A stretch of 64,000 nt of DNA from Lachnospiraceae bacterium (GCA_017550165.1 JAFZQH010000022.1:248001-312000); one strand, 5' to 3'; shown: positions 26,228-36,703, counted from the stretch's first letter. Numbers and translations: made by a program. Notes: generated by a model from the letters alone, not told the origin.

Positions 26228-29005
26228 TCATTTTCTCACTGTTACCCTGACAGTCCATTTCTTATTGCCATCCAGGGTGGTGACGGTGATCTTGGCTTTT
26301 CCCTTCCTTACCGCCACGATCTTAGCCTTACTGCCGCTTACTGCCTCTACTGTGGCCACGTTAGTGTTACTGCTCTTCCAGGCCACCCGCTTATTCTTCG
26401 CCTTGGTGGGAAGAATGATGGCTCTGACGGTTTTACTCTTACCCGGTTTCAGGTTTACACCCAAAGGTAAAACACAGACCCTCTTAATATCTTTATATTC
26501 TTTAACCTTAACGCTGCAGCTTGCGCTCTTGCCGTTAGAGGACGTGACCGTGATGGTGGTCGTGCCCCTGCTTTTTCCGGTAATGACCCCGCTTGAGGAC
26601 ACAGTTGCCACCTTAGGCTTGCTGCTCTTCCAGGTCAGGGTCTTATCCGTCGCATTTTCAGGACTGATGGTCGCATTTAAAGCTATGGTCTGTCCACATT
26701 CCAATGACAGTTTATTAATGTTCAGTTCTATGGTCTCTACCGACACAGGCTTGGGATCAGGTGGCGTCGGCGGTGTGGGGGGATCCGGTGGCGTGGGTGC
26801 ATCCTTCCAATGGGCGGTTACTTTGATAGCACCGCCTAATTCACAATTAGGAGCTATAGTCACCGTGCCACCAACCTGAAAATCTCCATCAACTCCTGTC
26901 ATTGTCCAATGATCAAACGCCTTATTTTCCGGCGGAGTCAGCGTACATGTCGGGAAAGTATAAGTATCTCCGTCTGTTACAGTTACAGACGCCATTGATC
27001 CCGATCCGCCGTTTGCAGCGAAATCTATCCTGTAAGTTCTTCTTTTAAGGGCTGCCTCTGTTCCGCTTAGCAAAACAACATAGTGCTCATTGTCACTGAT
27101 AAATGCATTGCAGAGTTTCTTAGTCGCATCATCATCCAGATCTTTTGTGAAAACTGCTTCATTGTTCCCTGTAGGAGGAGTCTGCACCATAATATGTATC
27201 TCGGCGTCCGGTGCCAGACCTTTTGTGCAGGAAACCCTTTTACTATCACAAATATACAAATTATCAGATATCGGAGCAGCTGAACCCGAAGAAGTGACTA
27301 TCTTCTTATTATCCTTTATCACAGGACTGCCGGAAAGATTCATGCTTCCGCAAAGAAATACGCCGCCACCGAATACATCCTTACCGGACCCGGCTTTTGT
27401 CACCGTATTTCCTGATATCTCTCCTCCGGACATGGTAAATGTTCCTCTTACATATAAACCGCCGCCACTGTATTCACTATCTGAACTGTATTCTACACTA
27501 TTCCCGCTGATCAAGCCACCGAACATATAAAATCCCGCGGGGCCAAGGGCACAAATGCCCCCACCTTTATCTGATATGTTTCCGCATATGGCTCCCCCAT
27601 GCATTTCAATGGTTGATGCGGTTTGTCCCATACCGATATTTATGCCTCCACCCGCCTTTGATCGATTCTTACAGATGGAGCCTCCGTATATATAAATGCC
27701 TGCTCCTACACCGGTGTTTATACCTCCCCCTTCATCGCTCCATCCTCCGGTAATGATACCTCCATTAACGGTAACGTTTCCCCCTTCGATGGGGTCTTTG
27801 TAAGTGATCTTAGGGGAGTGAGTCTCTTCAGGGCGGCTGTCAGTCAGTTTCAGGGCAGACTTTGTAGAGATATTGATAACACTCCCATCAGAGTTGCCAT
27901 TGGACGTCATCCCCCGATCGAGAATATGCCCGTTAAGGTCAAGATATACTGTTCCGTGAATGTTAACAGGAGAAGCCAGTTTATTATCCCCGGTCCTGTC
28001 AGCTATAAGCTGGTAGTAACGAGTTTCATTGTCTACGCCCAGATTTGTCAAATCAGTGTCAGATCTGATATAGCTTCCGGTGGGGACTAGATTTGTCATA
28101 TATAATAATCCTTCGATGCCCAAACTATTATCCACTACACTTAAATACACTTGTCCCGTCATCTGTGAACTGTCACAACTTGTGGTTTTAATAGTCCCGC
28201 TTTTCCATATAAAATTACTCTCAAAATGATCTGTAAGTCTGCCACAAATATTTGAATCAGTTTGGCCTGCTTTATTATTCTCAATAACACCCCCATAAAC
28301 TTCAACAGATGAAGCTATATCTGCATAAACGCCCGATGTCTTATTGTCGCATACTGATCCCCCATATATTTCAAAATGACCAGTATTAAGGCTAACGGCT
28401 CCATAACCTGCATCATTTCCACATACAGAACCTCCGTACATATAAAAATGACCACTATAAAATACATATACAGCACTACCTGAACGATTGCAACAGATCG
28501 TGCCCCCATACATTTTAAGCGTCCCCGGACAGACTAATCCGCTGGCACTGTCTGATGAGTTTCCCCCGGTGATCACCCCGCCATTAACAGTAACATTTTC
28601 CCCACTACCAGGCTTATCGTATGCGATCAGGGAGGTATGCACAGTTGAAGGATTGCTGTCTCTAATGGAAAGTTCAGCCTCTATATTAACCCGAATAACA
28701 AAGCCTGAGTCAATTGCGGCAGAGTTTTTCAGCCCACGGTCGATCACATGCCCGTTAAGGTCCAGCGTTACAGTCTTATTACCTGATATTTCAAGAGGGG
28801 TACTGCTATGATCTCCGCCACCCTCGCCGTACTTCACATCCTTCGTCAGCTTAACATTTCCGCCTTCCTGCAGGGCATCATACAGCTGGCTCCAGGTACT
28901 GACATCCTTTGCATGGACTATAGCCGTTCCGAGGAAAAAGGCCGCTCCTAATACAAATGCCAGGCTTATTACCATTTTTCTTATCATTATCTTCATTTTG
29001 TCCAT
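26228..29005 (-). CDS. Large secreted surface protein: beta-helix repeats, InlB-type repeat and two Ig-like (BIG2) domains
   Basis: A 925-residue secreted protein. A signal peptide (about 1-33, ending AIVHA) is followed by two similar solenoid halves with recurring MYGG(T/S) units (for example GGTICCNRSG and GGSVCGNDAG), each opened by a VTLDLNGHVIDRG-type stretch. Next comes a Listeria-Bacteroides (InlB B-like) repeat with YRIDFAANGGSGSMASVTV, a Pro/Thr linker, and two bacterial Ig-like group 2 domains with WKSSKPKVATVSSSGVITG and WKSSNTNVATVEAVSG. No LPXTG or transmembrane anchor is visible at the C-terminus. The second ATG has the better spacing from GGGGG. Probably binds carbohydrate or other surfaces. 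Confidence 0.82.
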   Translation of the reverse strand: MDKMKIMIRKMVISLAFVLGAAFFLGTAIVHAKDVSTWSQLYDALQEGGNVKLTKDVKYGEGGGDHSSTPLEISGNKTVTLDLNGHVIDRGLKNSAAIDSGFVIRVNIEAELSIRDSNPSTVHTSLIAYDKPGSGENVTVNGGVITGGNSSDSASGLVCPGTLKMYGGTICCNRSGSAVYVFYSGHFYMYGGSVCGNDAGYGAVSLNTGHFEIYGGSVCDNKTSGVYADIASSVEVYGGVIENNKAGQTDSNICGRLTDHFESNFIWKSGTIKTTSCDSSQMTGQVYLSVVDNSLGIEGLLYMTNLVPTGSYIRSDTDLTNLGVDNETRYYQLIADRTGDNKLASPVNIHGTVYLDLNGHILDRGMTSNGNSDGSVINISTKSALKLTDSRPEETHSPKITYKDPIEGGNVTVNGGIITGGWSDEGGGINTGVGAGIYIYGGSICKNRSKAGGGINIGMGQTASTIEMHGGAICGNISDKGGGICALGPAGFYMFGGLISGNSVEYSSDSEYSGGGLYVRGTFTMSGGEISGNTVTKAGSGKDVFGGGVFLCGSMNLSGSPVIKDNKKIVTSSGSAAPISDNLYICDSKRVSCTKGLAPDAEIHIMVQTPPTGNNEAVFTKDLDDDATKKLCNAFISDNEHYVVLLSGTEAALKRRTYRIDFAANGGSGSMASVTVTDGDTYTFPTCTLTPPENKAFDHWTMTGVDGDFQVGGTVTIAPNCELGGAIKVTAHWKDAPTPPDPPTPPTPPDPKPVSVETIELNINKLSLECGQTIALNATISPENATDKTLTWKSSKPKVATVSSSGVITGKSRGTTTITVTSSNGKSASCSVKVKEYKDIKRVCVLPLGVNLKPGKSKTVRAIILPTKAKNKRVAWKSSNTNVATVEAVSGSKAKIVAVRKGKAKITVTTLDGNKKWTVRVTVRK

Positions 29006-29027
29006 CATTTTCCCCCATACTATATAT

Positions 29028-29052
29028 AAGACAGATAACCGTCCCCTGTCTT
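29028..29052. repeat. Single REP-like unit
   Basis: AAGACAGATAACCGTCCCC followed by TGTCTT, the same family as the cluster at 6441-6569, placed between galE and the large surface-protein gene and reaching the galE stop codon. Confidence 0.8.
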
Positions 29053-30064
29053 ATTTATAACCCTGTGGGTTCATGCTCTGCCATCTCCATGAGTCGGCGC
29101 ACATCCGGTCTATGTCATACTCTGCCTCCCAGCCCAGCTCTGCCTTGGCTTTTGCCGGGTCTGCATAACAGGTAGCGATATCCCCGGCACGCCGGTCCAT
29201 TATTTTGTAAGGCAGGTCTTTGCCGCAAGCCTTACTGAATGCCTTTACCACTTCCAGCACGGAGTACCCGTTGCCTGTTCCCAGATTATATATCAATACT
29301 CCGCTCTCAGTCTTTTCTATCTTCTTCAATGCACACACGTGACCCTTTGCCAGATCCACCACATGAATGTAATCCCTCACTCCGGTCCCGTCCGGGGTAT
29401 CGTAATCATTTCCGAATACACGGACGAACTCATGCCTTCCGATGGCCACCTGCGCCACATAGGGAAGAAGGTTATTGGGTATGCCCTTGGGGTCCTCTCC
29501 TATCATGCCGCTTTCGTGGGCTCCGATGGGGTTAAAATACCTAAGCAATATAACTTTCCACTCTTTATCCGATACAGAGATATCCGTAAGGATCTTCTCT
29601 ATCATCAGCTTGGTCCTGCCGTAAGGATTGGTGGCCGATAAGGGGAAATCTTCCCGTATGGGCACCGTGGCAGGATCCCCGTAAACCGTGGCAGACGAGG
29701 AGAAGACTATGCTTTTTACTCCGTGCTTTCTCATGACATCGCATAGCACCAATGTTCCGTGAACATTGGTATCATAGTATTCCAAGGGTTTCTCCACTGA
29801 TTCGCCCACGGCCTTAAGACCCGCAAAATGGATCACGGACTCGATACGCTCCTTCTCAAAGATCTCATTCATTGCGGCAGCGTCTCTTATATCCGCCTTA
29901 TAGAAACTAAGATCTCCTCCCGTGATCTTCTTAACACGGTTGAGGGCTTCTTCCTTGGAATTGCTTAAGTTGTCGCAGACTACAACATCAAATCCCGCAT
30001 TCAGAAGTTCAACAACTGTATGACTTCCTATATAGCCTGCGCCACCGGTAACCAGAATAGACAT
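29051..30064 (-). CDS. galE: UDP-glucose 4-epimerase
   Basis: Interconverts UDP-glucose and UDP-galactose with bound NAD; cytoplasmic. The 337-residue protein is full length, with the Rossmann motif [12 protein letters not shown] at the N-terminus, the catalytic Ser-Tyr-Lys set in FSSSATVYG and [11 protein letters not shown], and the C-terminal substrate region [19 protein letters not shown] and [10 protein letters not shown]. It lies between two surface-protein genes, and UDP-galactose could feed the UDP-galactopyranose mutase encoded at the far end of the window. Confidence 0.97.
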   Translation of the reverse strand: MSILVTGGAGYIGSHTVVELLNAGFDVVVCDNLSNSKEEALNRVKKITGGDLSFYKADIRDAAAMNEIFEKERIESVIHFAGLKAVGESVEKPLEYYDTNVHGTLVLCDVMRKHGVKSIVFSSSATVYGDPATVPIREDFPLSATNPYGRTKLMIEKILTDISVSDKEWKVILLRYFNPIGAHESGMIGEDPKGIPNNLLPYVAQVAIGRHEFVRVFGNDYDTPDGTGVRDYIHVVDLAKGHVCALKKIEKTESGVLIYNLGTGNGYSVLEVVKAFSKACGKDLPYKIMDRRAGDIATCYADPAKAKAELGWEAEYDIDRMCADSWRWQSMNPQGYK

Positions 30065-30094
30065 ATCATTTTCTCCTCTATCATCTATGCTTTT

Positions 30095-31876
30095 TTACTT
30101 CTTCTTTTTTACTTTGACAACTATCTCCCTGCTGATACCGGCCTTAGAAGTTACAGTTATCGTGACTTTTCCGGCCTTTTTGGCTTTTATCCTGATACCC
30201 TTTTTATTAGATGCAACCGAGACGGATGCAATCTTAGAGTCGCTGGTTGCCGCTCCTTTGATCTTATCATTGGTAAGCTTAGGGTAGATTGTTTTCTTTT
30301 TCCCGGCTGTCAATGAGACCTTCCCTTTATTAAAGGTCATGTCGGCTATCTTAATGGTCACAACCGTCTTCTTCTTTTTATCCGGAGTGGTGACGGTTAT
30401 CCTGACCGTCCCCGCTTTCTTAAGTGTTACAAGCCCGGACTTGTTCACCTTGGCAAGGCGGGTATTACTGCTTTTCCATGTAAGATCTTTTGCCGTTTTT
30501 CCCGACGGGATCGATGAAAGATTGATCCAAACCTGCTTTCCGAGAGTAACCGTTGTAGTGGCCTTCTTCCCCATGGATACATTTACCACTTTTTTGGCAG
30601 GTGCTCCGATAAGATCCTCCGGAAAGGGTGAAATGGCCATATCTACGACGCTATTCTCCGCCTCATCCAGATAATAGTTCTTTCCACGACTTAATAAAGC
30701 TTCCTTGGGAGAGGAAATATAGCAGTTGTCTGTAAGGGTTAAAGGAACCTCGCCATTTGCTGTGTTTTCGCCATAAACAGCCGTTCGGAAAACATCTCTC
30801 CCCACCGCTTCTTCGCAGGAAGCTTTGACCGAACCGCCGTCTATATATACACCCGTACCATAATTGTTTTTTCCGTCGCCATTAAATAAACAGCTTCGTT
30901 TTCCGATGATAGCTATACTCTGCCCTTCATTATTAATAACTACACCGCTCGCGGCAGTGACATCACCGCCTGTGATGGTTACACCGTTACCCCTTTTATC
31001 CTCAGTACGGTTAAGATAATGCCCGTATATCCCGTAGCTGGTTCTTCCTCTTCCGTTTCTGACATCGACTGTTCCACCTTCTATGATAACGCCCATCGGA
31101 TTGCCCGTATCCGGATCATAAGTTTTTATGCCGAAGTTTTCCTCCTCGGCATCTCCGGTTTGGATCCGGACATATGGATTGCCGCTGATCTTAATACCAC
31201 TGCTGATGGTACCACAGAGGATCCCGGTAACATTTCCCGGCTCGGCCTCAAAGGATGCATTATCAGTTATATAGATCATATGATCTGCTCGTACGCCAAA
31301 GTTATTGGAAATATCGCTTGGCGTCAGATCACCGGTCTTGACCATTATTTTCGCTTTATCTCCTACGTGCAGGTCTCTGTTCTCTACAAAGATACCCATA
31401 GTAACAAAAGTGCTTTTGCCCGGTGTGGTCAGAATGAGCAATCTTCCATCGCCGGAGATGTTCAGATTACCCGCTCTTGAAGCAATCCCTACAACTGAAT
31501 CGCAGTTTCCTTCGGGATATATTTCATTAGCTCCCTTGAGGACAAGATTAAGATCATCCAAACCTTCGTAGAATATGGCGGCAATATTGTTTGTGCCCGG
31601 GATATACTGACTTCCTTCCCCGGTGTATCTGTAATCCGTCAGTGTTAAAGTATTGGTAGATTTATCATAACTTGCCTTTCCGGTTTTTCTTCCACCGGTA
31701 TTGGGGATATCTTCCGCATTCCCATCCGTTACCAATGTTCCGCCCACATAGAGCTTTCTGTTCGGATCATCCGCACGTACAACGCCGCTTATGGCCAGAG
31801 TCATACATACTGAGGCAAACATGATAAACAGTATGGTATTAATATTTCCTGATACTCTTTTTACAGCCTTTGTCAT
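30095..31876 (-). CDS. Secreted surface protein with beta-solenoid and Ig-like C-terminal domains
   Basis: A 593-residue secreted protein. A signal peptide (about 1-36, SGVVRADD) is followed by a strand-rich solenoid (about 40-420) with units such as AGNLNISGDGRLLIL and MIYITDNASFEAEPG. The C-terminal 180 residues hold two beta-sandwich domains of the Ig-like group 2 kind (WKSSNTRLAKVNKSGLVTLK and a shorter Lys-rich copy, SLTAGKKKTIYPKLTND). The N-terminal half is related to the lipoprotein at 24887-26203. The ATG at 31876 is ten bases from GGGGG; GTG at 31882 is an alternative. Role unknown, probably adhesion or glycan binding. Confidence 0.75.
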   Translation of the reverse strand: MTKAVKRVSGNINTILFIMFASVCMTLAISGVVRADDPNRKLYVGGTLVTDGNAEDIPNTGGRKTGKASYDKSTNTLTLTDYRYTGEGSQYIPGTNNIAAIFYEGLDDLNLVLKGANEIYPEGNCDSVVGIASRAGNLNISGDGRLLILTTPGKSTFVTMGIFVENRDLHVGDKAKIMVKTGDLTPSDISNNFGVRADHMIYITDNASFEAEPGNVTGILCGTISSGIKISGNPYVRIQTGDAEEENFGIKTYDPDTGNPMGVIIEGGTVDVRNGRGRTSYGIYGHYLNRTEDKRGNGVTITGGDVTAASGVVINNEGQSIAIIGKRSCLFNGDGKNNYGTGVYIDGGSVKASCEEAVGRDVFRTAVYGENTANGEVPLTLTDNCYISSPKEALLSRGKNYYLDEAENSVVDMAISPFPEDLIGAPAKKVVNVSMGKKATTTVTLGKQVWINLSSIPSGKTAKDLTWKSSNTRLAKVNKSGLVTLKKAGTVRITVTTPDKKKKTVVTIKIADMTFNKGKVSLTAGKKKTIYPKLTNDKIKGAATSDSKIASVSVASNKKGIRIKAKKAGKVTITVTSKAGISREIVVKVKKKK

Positions 31877-31902
31877 AAACACTTGTCCCCCTGATATTGT
31901 TA

Positions 31903-33810
31903 TTAATTGTCTTCAATTATGGGAAAATCGAATATTACTCCCTCAAAAGGCCGGAGATTGTACTCCAGCGTATACAGCCTTCCGTCACACTCAGCGCGGT
32001 AGGGTGAGATGGGCGGGATATCTCCCACTTCGTCAGGCCCGCCGCCTCCGGGGAGGCTGTCATATGTACTGAATGCCCTCTTATAATACCCGCTAACCGG
32101 CACACCGCATTTGTAATATGTGTACTCCATGGGCGAGAAGTTTAAGATCACCAGCACCGCAGAGTTGTAATTCCAGGGATTGCGCCTTATATAGCTTACG
32201 GTGTTGCGGGAATAGTCGTTGCGGTTCACCCACTCGAAAGTCCGGCGGTCCATGGAGTCTGCAAACAGCACCGGCCGCTCCTTGTATACCCGTATCAGAT
32301 TCCGGACACAGTGCATGATGTCACGCCTGCCGAAATCATCCGTCAGCCACCAGTTGATCTCCCGGTTCTCGTCCCACTCACGGTCCTCGCCGAACTCCTG
32401 GCCCATAAAGAGCAGCTTCTTGCCGGGATGGGTGAACTGATACGTGTAAAGGACTTTAAGCCCGCCGCTTTTTTCCGGCATGGAGCCCGGGTTCTTCAAA
32501 AGCATGGGCTTCTTGCCGTACACCACCTCATCATGGGAAAGCACCAGGATGAAATTCTCCGTAAATGCGTAATCCAGTGAATGTGTGATCAGCTCATGCT
32601 CATACTGACGGTATATGGTCTCTTTCTCAAAATAGCGCAGGGTATCGTTCATCCAGCCCATGTTCCATTTTAAGAGGAAGCCCACGCCTCCCTGCTCAAC
32701 GGGAGTGGTGATACCCGGCAGGGCAGAAGAATCCTCTGCGATAAGGTATCCGTGGGTCTGGTGACGTATAGCATAATTAAGCTGTTTTAAGAAGTCCTTG
32801 CTCTCAAGGTTCTCATTGCCTCCGAACATATTGGGGCGCCATTTCTCCCTTGAAAATGAGGCATAGAGCATGGCTGCCACGGCATCCACACGTAGGGCGT
32901 CGGCATGGAACTCCTTGATCCAGTAAAAGGCGCTGGATATAAGGAAGCTTCTTACCTCCGGTTTCGTATGATCAAAGGCATATGTGCCCCACTCGGGATA
33001 CTCAGCTTTAAGCGGATCGTCCGATTCGAAAAGGCATGTGCCGTCGAAATGCTCCAGAGCAAAAGAATCCTTGGGGAAATGAGCCGGAACCCAGTCAATG
33101 ATAACGCCTATCCCCGCCTGATGGAGAACGTCCACCATGTAACGGAAATCGTCCGGGTTACCGTAGCGGCTGGTGGGTGCGAAATACCCGGTAACCTGAT
33201 AGCCCCAGGAGGGGTCGAAGGGATACTCGCAGATACCCATAAGCTCCACATGAGTGTATCCCATATATGTCAGGTATTTTACCAGTTCATCGGCAAGAAT
33301 GCGGTAATTAAGGTACTCGGCCGACTCGCCGCTGCCCTTCTTCTTCCAGGAGCCTAAATGAACCTCATATATGGCCATGGAGCGGTTCAATACCTCATTT
33401 GAATCCACATTTTTCATGTATTTCTTATCGTGCCATTTATAATTATCCAGACCGTATACTATGGACGCATTGTTGGGGCGGACCTCCGAATAAAACTCAT
33501 AGGGGTCCAGCTTGTAACGCTTTACGCCGTCAGCACCCACGATGACATAGCGGTACTTATCCCCCTCCTTGACGTAGGGCATAAAGACCTCCCACATGCC
33601 GTTATCGTGGCGCTCCATACCACCCTTGCTCTCGTCCCACCAGGTCTGCTCCGTGATAACGTTCACCGACCTGGCATTAGGAGCGTAAACGGCGAATCTG
33701 GTGCCCTCGATACCGTCCTCTTTATCTAAATGCGCACCCAGTTTCTTATAGGACTCATAATTCGTCCCCTCATGAAACAAAAAACTGTCAAAATCCGAAA
33801 AACCTTTCAT
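31903..33810 (-). CDS. glgB: 1,4-alpha-glucan (glycogen) branching enzyme
   Basis: Family GH13 enzyme that moves alpha-1,4 chains to alpha-1,6 positions in glycogen. The 635-residue protein has an N-terminal CBM48 (about 10-110, GIEGTRFAVYAPNARSVNVI), the catalytic barrel with ELMGICEYPFDPSWGYQVTG, nucleophile Asp in ALRVDAVAAMLY, acid Glu in LIAEDSSALPG and HDEVVYG, and a C-terminal beta domain. No other glycogen genes are adjacent. It has a good promoter at 33846-33874 that appears to share its -35 box with the divergent tRNA gene. Confidence 0.96.
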   Translation of the reverse strand: MKGFSDFDSFLFHEGTNYESYKKLGAHLDKEDGIEGTRFAVYAPNARSVNVITEQTWWDESKGGMERHDNGMWEVFMPYVKEGDKYRYVIVGADGVKRYKLDPYEFYSEVRPNNASIVYGLDNYKWHDKKYMKNVDSNEVLNRSMAIYEVHLGSWKKKGSGESAEYLNYRILADELVKYLTYMGYTHVELMGICEYPFDPSWGYQVTGYFAPTSRYGNPDDFRYMVDVLHQAGIGVIIDWVPAHFPKDSFALEHFDGTCLFESDDPLKAEYPEWGTYAFDHTKPEVRSFLISSAFYWIKEFHADALRVDAVAAMLYASFSREKWRPNMFGGNENLESKDFLKQLNYAIRHQTHGYLIAEDSSALPGITTPVEQGGVGFLLKWNMGWMNDTLRYFEKETIYRQYEHELITHSLDYAFTENFILVLSHDEVVYGKKPMLLKNPGSMPEKSGGLKVLYTYQFTHPGKKLLFMGQEFGEDREWDENREINWWLTDDFGRRDIMHCVRNLIRVYKERPVLFADSMDRRTFEWVNRNDYSRNTVSYIRRNPWNYNSAVLVILNFSPMEYTYYKCGVPVSGYYKRAFSTYDSLPGGGGPDEVGDIPPISPYRAECDGRLYTLEYNLRPFEGVIFDFPIIEDN

Positions 33811-33845
33811 GTCCTGTACCTCTTAATTCCCTATAATACGCAATA

Positions 33846-33874
33846 ATTATAACAATTAAAAAATCTTCTTGCAA
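33846..33874 (-). promoter_or_regulatory. Predicted glgB promoter
   Basis: Minus strand: -35 TTGCAA (33869-33874), 17-bp spacer, -10 TATAAT (33846-33851). TTGCAA is its own reverse complement, so the same hexamer also serves the plus-strand promoter next to it. Confidence 0.65.
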
Positions 33875-33897
33875 ATATATATTTATTAGTGTAATAT
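33869..33897 (+). promoter_or_regulatory. Predicted tRNA-Glu promoter
   Basis: Plus strand: -35 TTGCAA (33869-33874), 17-bp spacer, -10 TAATAT (33892-33897). Start expected near 33904, about 26 bases before the mature tRNA. Confidence 0.6.
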
Positions 33898-33929
33898 ATA
33901 CAAGTGCCTCACGAATGAGCTCATATTAT

Positions 33930-34001
33930 GGTTCGTTGGTCAAGTGGTCAAGACGCTGCCCTCTCACGGCAGAATCACGGGTTCGACTCCCGTACGAACT
34001 G
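33930..34001 (+). tRNA. tRNA-Glu (anticodon CTC)
   Basis: A 72-base cloverleaf. Acceptor GGTTCGT pairs with ACGAACT (first pair G-U), then a D-arm, an anticodon stem CTGCC/GGCAG around the loop CTCTCAC (anticodon CTC, reading GAG), and a T-arm ACGGG/CCCGT around TTCGACT. Discriminator G at 34001. CCA is not encoded. It stands alone, with its own promoter and a strong terminator. Confidence 0.93.
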
Positions 34002-34026
34002 TTGCACATTAGTGACTATTCACAGT

Positions 34027-34086
34027 AAAAAAATCCTTGATCAGACGATCGAGCTCGCTCGGTGAGATCTGATCAAGGATTTTTTT
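34027..34086 (+). terminator. Bidirectional terminator between tRNA-Glu and trpA
   Basis: An 18-bp perfect stem (seven A, then TCCTTGATCAG, and the complement ending in seven T) with a GC-rich loop that can fold further. It works in both directions: after the tRNA on the plus strand and after trpA on the minus strand. Weaker TTCACAG arms extend the inverted repeat outward to about 34018 and 34107. Confidence 0.92.
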
Positions 34087-34111
34087 AACCTGTGAAACAC
34101 TGTGAATAAAC

Positions 34112-34891
34112 CTATGCCTGCGCTACTGCTTCTTTCATAGACTTAACATATTCATATATATCCGGCGCCGCGTCGGCTCCCTTTGCGGCTATGATCTTAA
34201 CTATGGCCGATCCCACTATGCTTCCGTCCGAGATCTGTGCCATCTTCTTTGCCTGCTCCGGTGTACTGATACCGAATCCTATGGCGCAGGGAATATCGGT
34301 CGCCTGACGGATGCTTTTAACTATGGCATCCAAATCCGTCTTGATCTCGCTTCGCACTCCCGTAACACCCATGGAGCTTACAACATAGATAAAACCTTTG
34401 GCTTCCTTTGCGCTGCTCTGGATCCGGTCTTCCGATGTAGGTGCGATCATGGTGATAAGAGACACGTTATGAGCGGCTGCCGTCCCCTCGAATTCTTCCT
34501 TTTCTTCAAAGGGCAGGTCTGCGAGGATGAGGCCGTCAACCCCCAGCTCCTCACATTTGCTGAAGAACTTCTCACACCCGTAGTGGAATACGGGATTGCA
34601 ATATGTCATGAAACACAGGGGTATATCGCTCTTCTCACGGATACGACGCACAATGTCAAATGCCCCGTCGGTGGTCATCCCGCCTTTAAGTGCCCGAATA
34701 TTTGCCTCCTGGATCACTACTCCTTCAGCCGTAGGATCGGAAAAGGGTATTCCTATCTCGATAAGATCGGCCCCTGCCCGCACCATCTCAAGTGCGAATC
34801 TTACGGTGCTGTCTGCGTCCGGATCACCGGCGGTAATAAAGGGGATGAAGGCCTTGCCCCCCTCGAATGCTTTATGTATCTTGTTAGTCAT
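34112..34891 (-). CDS. trpA: Tryptophan synthase alpha chain
   Basis: Cleaves indole-3-glycerol phosphate to indole and glyceraldehyde 3-phosphate, in complex with TrpB. The 259-residue protein has [16 protein letters not shown], the catalytic Glu in [16 protein letters not shown], the active-site Asp region [12 protein letters not shown] and the phosphate-binding GFGIST. The ATG at 34891 overlaps the end of trpB by eight bases and is preceded by GGGGGA. Last gene of the trp operon, ending before the bidirectional terminator. Confidence 0.97.
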   Translation of the reverse strand: MTNKIHKAFEGGKAFIPFITAGDPDADSTVRFALEMVRAGADLIEIGIPFSDPTAEGVVIQEANIRALKGGMTTDGAFDIVRRIREKSDIPLCFMTYCNPVFHYGCEKFFSKCEELGVDGLILADLPFEEKEEFEGTAAAHNVSLITMIAPTSEDRIQSSAKEAKGFIYVVSSMGVTGVRSEIKTDLDAIVKSIRQATDIPCAIGFGISTPEQAKKMAQISDGSIVGSAIVKIIAAKGADAAPDIYEYVKSMKEAVAQA

Positions 34892-36068
34892 GAATATCAA
34901 TCCCCCTATATCTCGCGATGGCTGCCACGTCCTTGTCTCCCCTTCCGGAGATGTTGATTATGATGCTTTCGTCCCTGCCGTAATCCTTTGCGATCTTCAT
35001 GGCATACGATACGGCGTGGGCGCTTTCTATGGCGGGAATAATGCCCTCCGTCCTTGACAGATATTCGAAGGCTTCCACCGCCTCATCATCTGTAACCGGC
35101 ACATATTTTGCCCTTCCTATATCATGGAGATGGGCATGCTCCGGTCCTATCCCGGGATAATCCAGTCCTGCGGAAATGGAGTATACCGGTGCTATCTGTC
35201 CATACTCATCCTGGCAGAAATATGATTTCATGCCATGGAATATGCCAAGAGACCCGGTGGCGATAGTCGCTGCAGTGAGCGCCGTATCCACCCCTTTTCC
35301 CGCCGCTTCGCAGCCGATAAGTTCCACTTCTTTATCTTCAAGGAAATTGTAAAATGCACCCATAGCGTTACTTCCGCCACCCACACAGGCTATGACCGCT
35401 GCCGGAAGTTTCCCTTCCGCCGAGAGGATCTGCTCCTTCATCTCTTTACTAATGACACTCTGAAAATCCCTTACGATCATGGGGAAGGGATGGGGTCCCA
35501 TGACAGAACCCAGGCAATAATGGGTATCGGATACTCTGTTGGTCCACTCCCGCATTGTCTCATTTACAGCGTCCTTCAGTGTCATCGTCCCGCTGGTGAC
35601 GGGATGGACCTTTGCGCCTAAGAGTTCCATGCGGTAGACATTTAAGGCCTGCCTGTCCGTGTCCTCCTTGCCCATGTATATCTCGCATTCCATATCAAGC
35701 AATGCAGCCGCAGTGGCAGTAGCCACACCGTGCTGGCCTGCTCCCGTCTCTGCTATGAGCCTGGTCTTGCCCATCTTTTTCGCCAGCAGGGCCTGACCCA
35801 GAACGTTATTGATCTTGTGGGAACCGGTATGGTTTAAATCTTCCCGCTTAAGGTAGATCTTGGCTCCTCCCAGATCCTTCGTCATCTTTTCCGCATAATA
35901 CAGCAAAGACGGACGCCCTGCGTACTCGTTAAAGAGCCGGTTTAGTTCCTCATTAAAGTCCTTATCATTCTTATAATGCTCATACTCCTTTTCAAGGCGT
36001 ATCAGCTCATTCATCAGCGTCTCGGTAATATACTGTCCGCCGTGAATCCCATATCTTCCTTTACTCAT
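34884..36068 (-). CDS. trpB: Tryptophan synthase beta chain
   Basis: PLP enzyme joining indole and serine to give tryptophan. The 394-residue protein has the PLP lysine in [32 protein letters not shown], the phosphate-binding [10 protein letters not shown] and the C-terminal SGRGDKD. It is of the canonical TrpB1 length and is coupled to trpA by overlap. Confidence 0.98.
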   Translation of the reverse strand: MSKGRYGIHGGQYITETLMNELIRLEKEYEHYKNDKDFNEELNRLFNEYAGRPSLLYYAEKMTKDLGGAKIYLKREDLNHTGSHKINNVLGQALLAKKMGKTRLIAETGAGQHGVATATAAALLDMECEIYMGKEDTDRQALNVYRMELLGAKVHPVTSGTMTLKDAVNETMREWTNRVSDTHYCLGSVMGPHPFPMIVRDFQSVISKEMKEQILSAEGKLPAAVIACVGGGSNAMGAFYNFLEDKEVELIGCEAAGKGVDTALTAATIATGSLGIFHGMKSYFCQDEYGQIAPVYSISAGLDYPGIGPEHAHLHDIGRAKYVPVTDDEAVEAFEYLSRTEGIIPAIESAHAVSYAMKIAKDYGRDESIIINISGRGDKDVAAIARYRGIDIHD

Positions 36069-36079
36069 TGTATTGTCTC

Positions 36080-36700
36080 CTATATTCTTCTTACTGCCAG
36101 GGTTGCAGCCCGCATCTTCTCAAGGTCCTTAACCCCGTCGGTCTCCAGGCTGCTGCTTAGGTCTACGCCGTAGGGGTGAAGCTCCTTATAGACTTCTTTT
36201 ATGTTCTCAGGGGTAATGCCGCCGGCTATGAAGAACCGCTTCTCCAGCCTGAACATGCGGAACTTAAGATAATCTCTTAAGGGCTTATGGTTAAATGCCC
36301 TGCCTGTCCCGGCTCCGTTATCAAAGAGGAGGTAATCCGCCTCTGATGCAAATGCCGCGTCTAATGACGCGAAACTGTCAGGCTTTATCATCTTTATGAC
36401 CTCACACCCCGTAAGGTCCTTTATCCGTTTGATGTCATCGTCGCTCTCCGACCCGTGAAGCTGCGCAATGTCTATAAATCCATGGTTGAGGAATTCGGCA
36501 ATTCTTTCCGGATCCTCATTCACGAATACTCCCACCGCCGGGATATCCCCGGACAGAAGGTTGCGAAGGTCCGCAGCCTCCATGCACGTGATACTCCGCT
36601 TATAACCCGGGCTCATGATAAATCCCGCATAATCAGGTCTTACTTCATTTGCAAATTCAACATCTTCCGGTCTTCTCAATCCGCATATCTTAATCTTCAT
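36080..36700 (-). CDS. trpF: Phosphoribosylanthranilate isomerase
   Basis: Isomerises phosphoribosylanthranilate to the carboxyphenylamino-deoxyribulose phosphate. The 206-residue TIM barrel has the catalytic Cys in [52 protein letters not shown] with the catalytic Asp, and [11 protein letters not shown]. Slightly short but complete. Located between trpC and trpB. Confidence 0.96.
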   Translation of the reverse strand: MKIKICGLRRPEDVEFANEVRPDYAGFIMSPGYKRSITCMEAADLRNLLSGDIPAVGVFVNEDPERIAEFLNHGFIDIAQLHGSESDDDIKRIKDLTGCEVIKMIKPDSFASLDAAFASEADYLLFDNGAGTGRAFNHKPLRDYLKFRMFRLEKRFFIAGGITPENIKEVYKELHPYGVDLSSSLETDGVKDLEKMRAATLAVRRI

Positions 36701-36703
36701 ATA

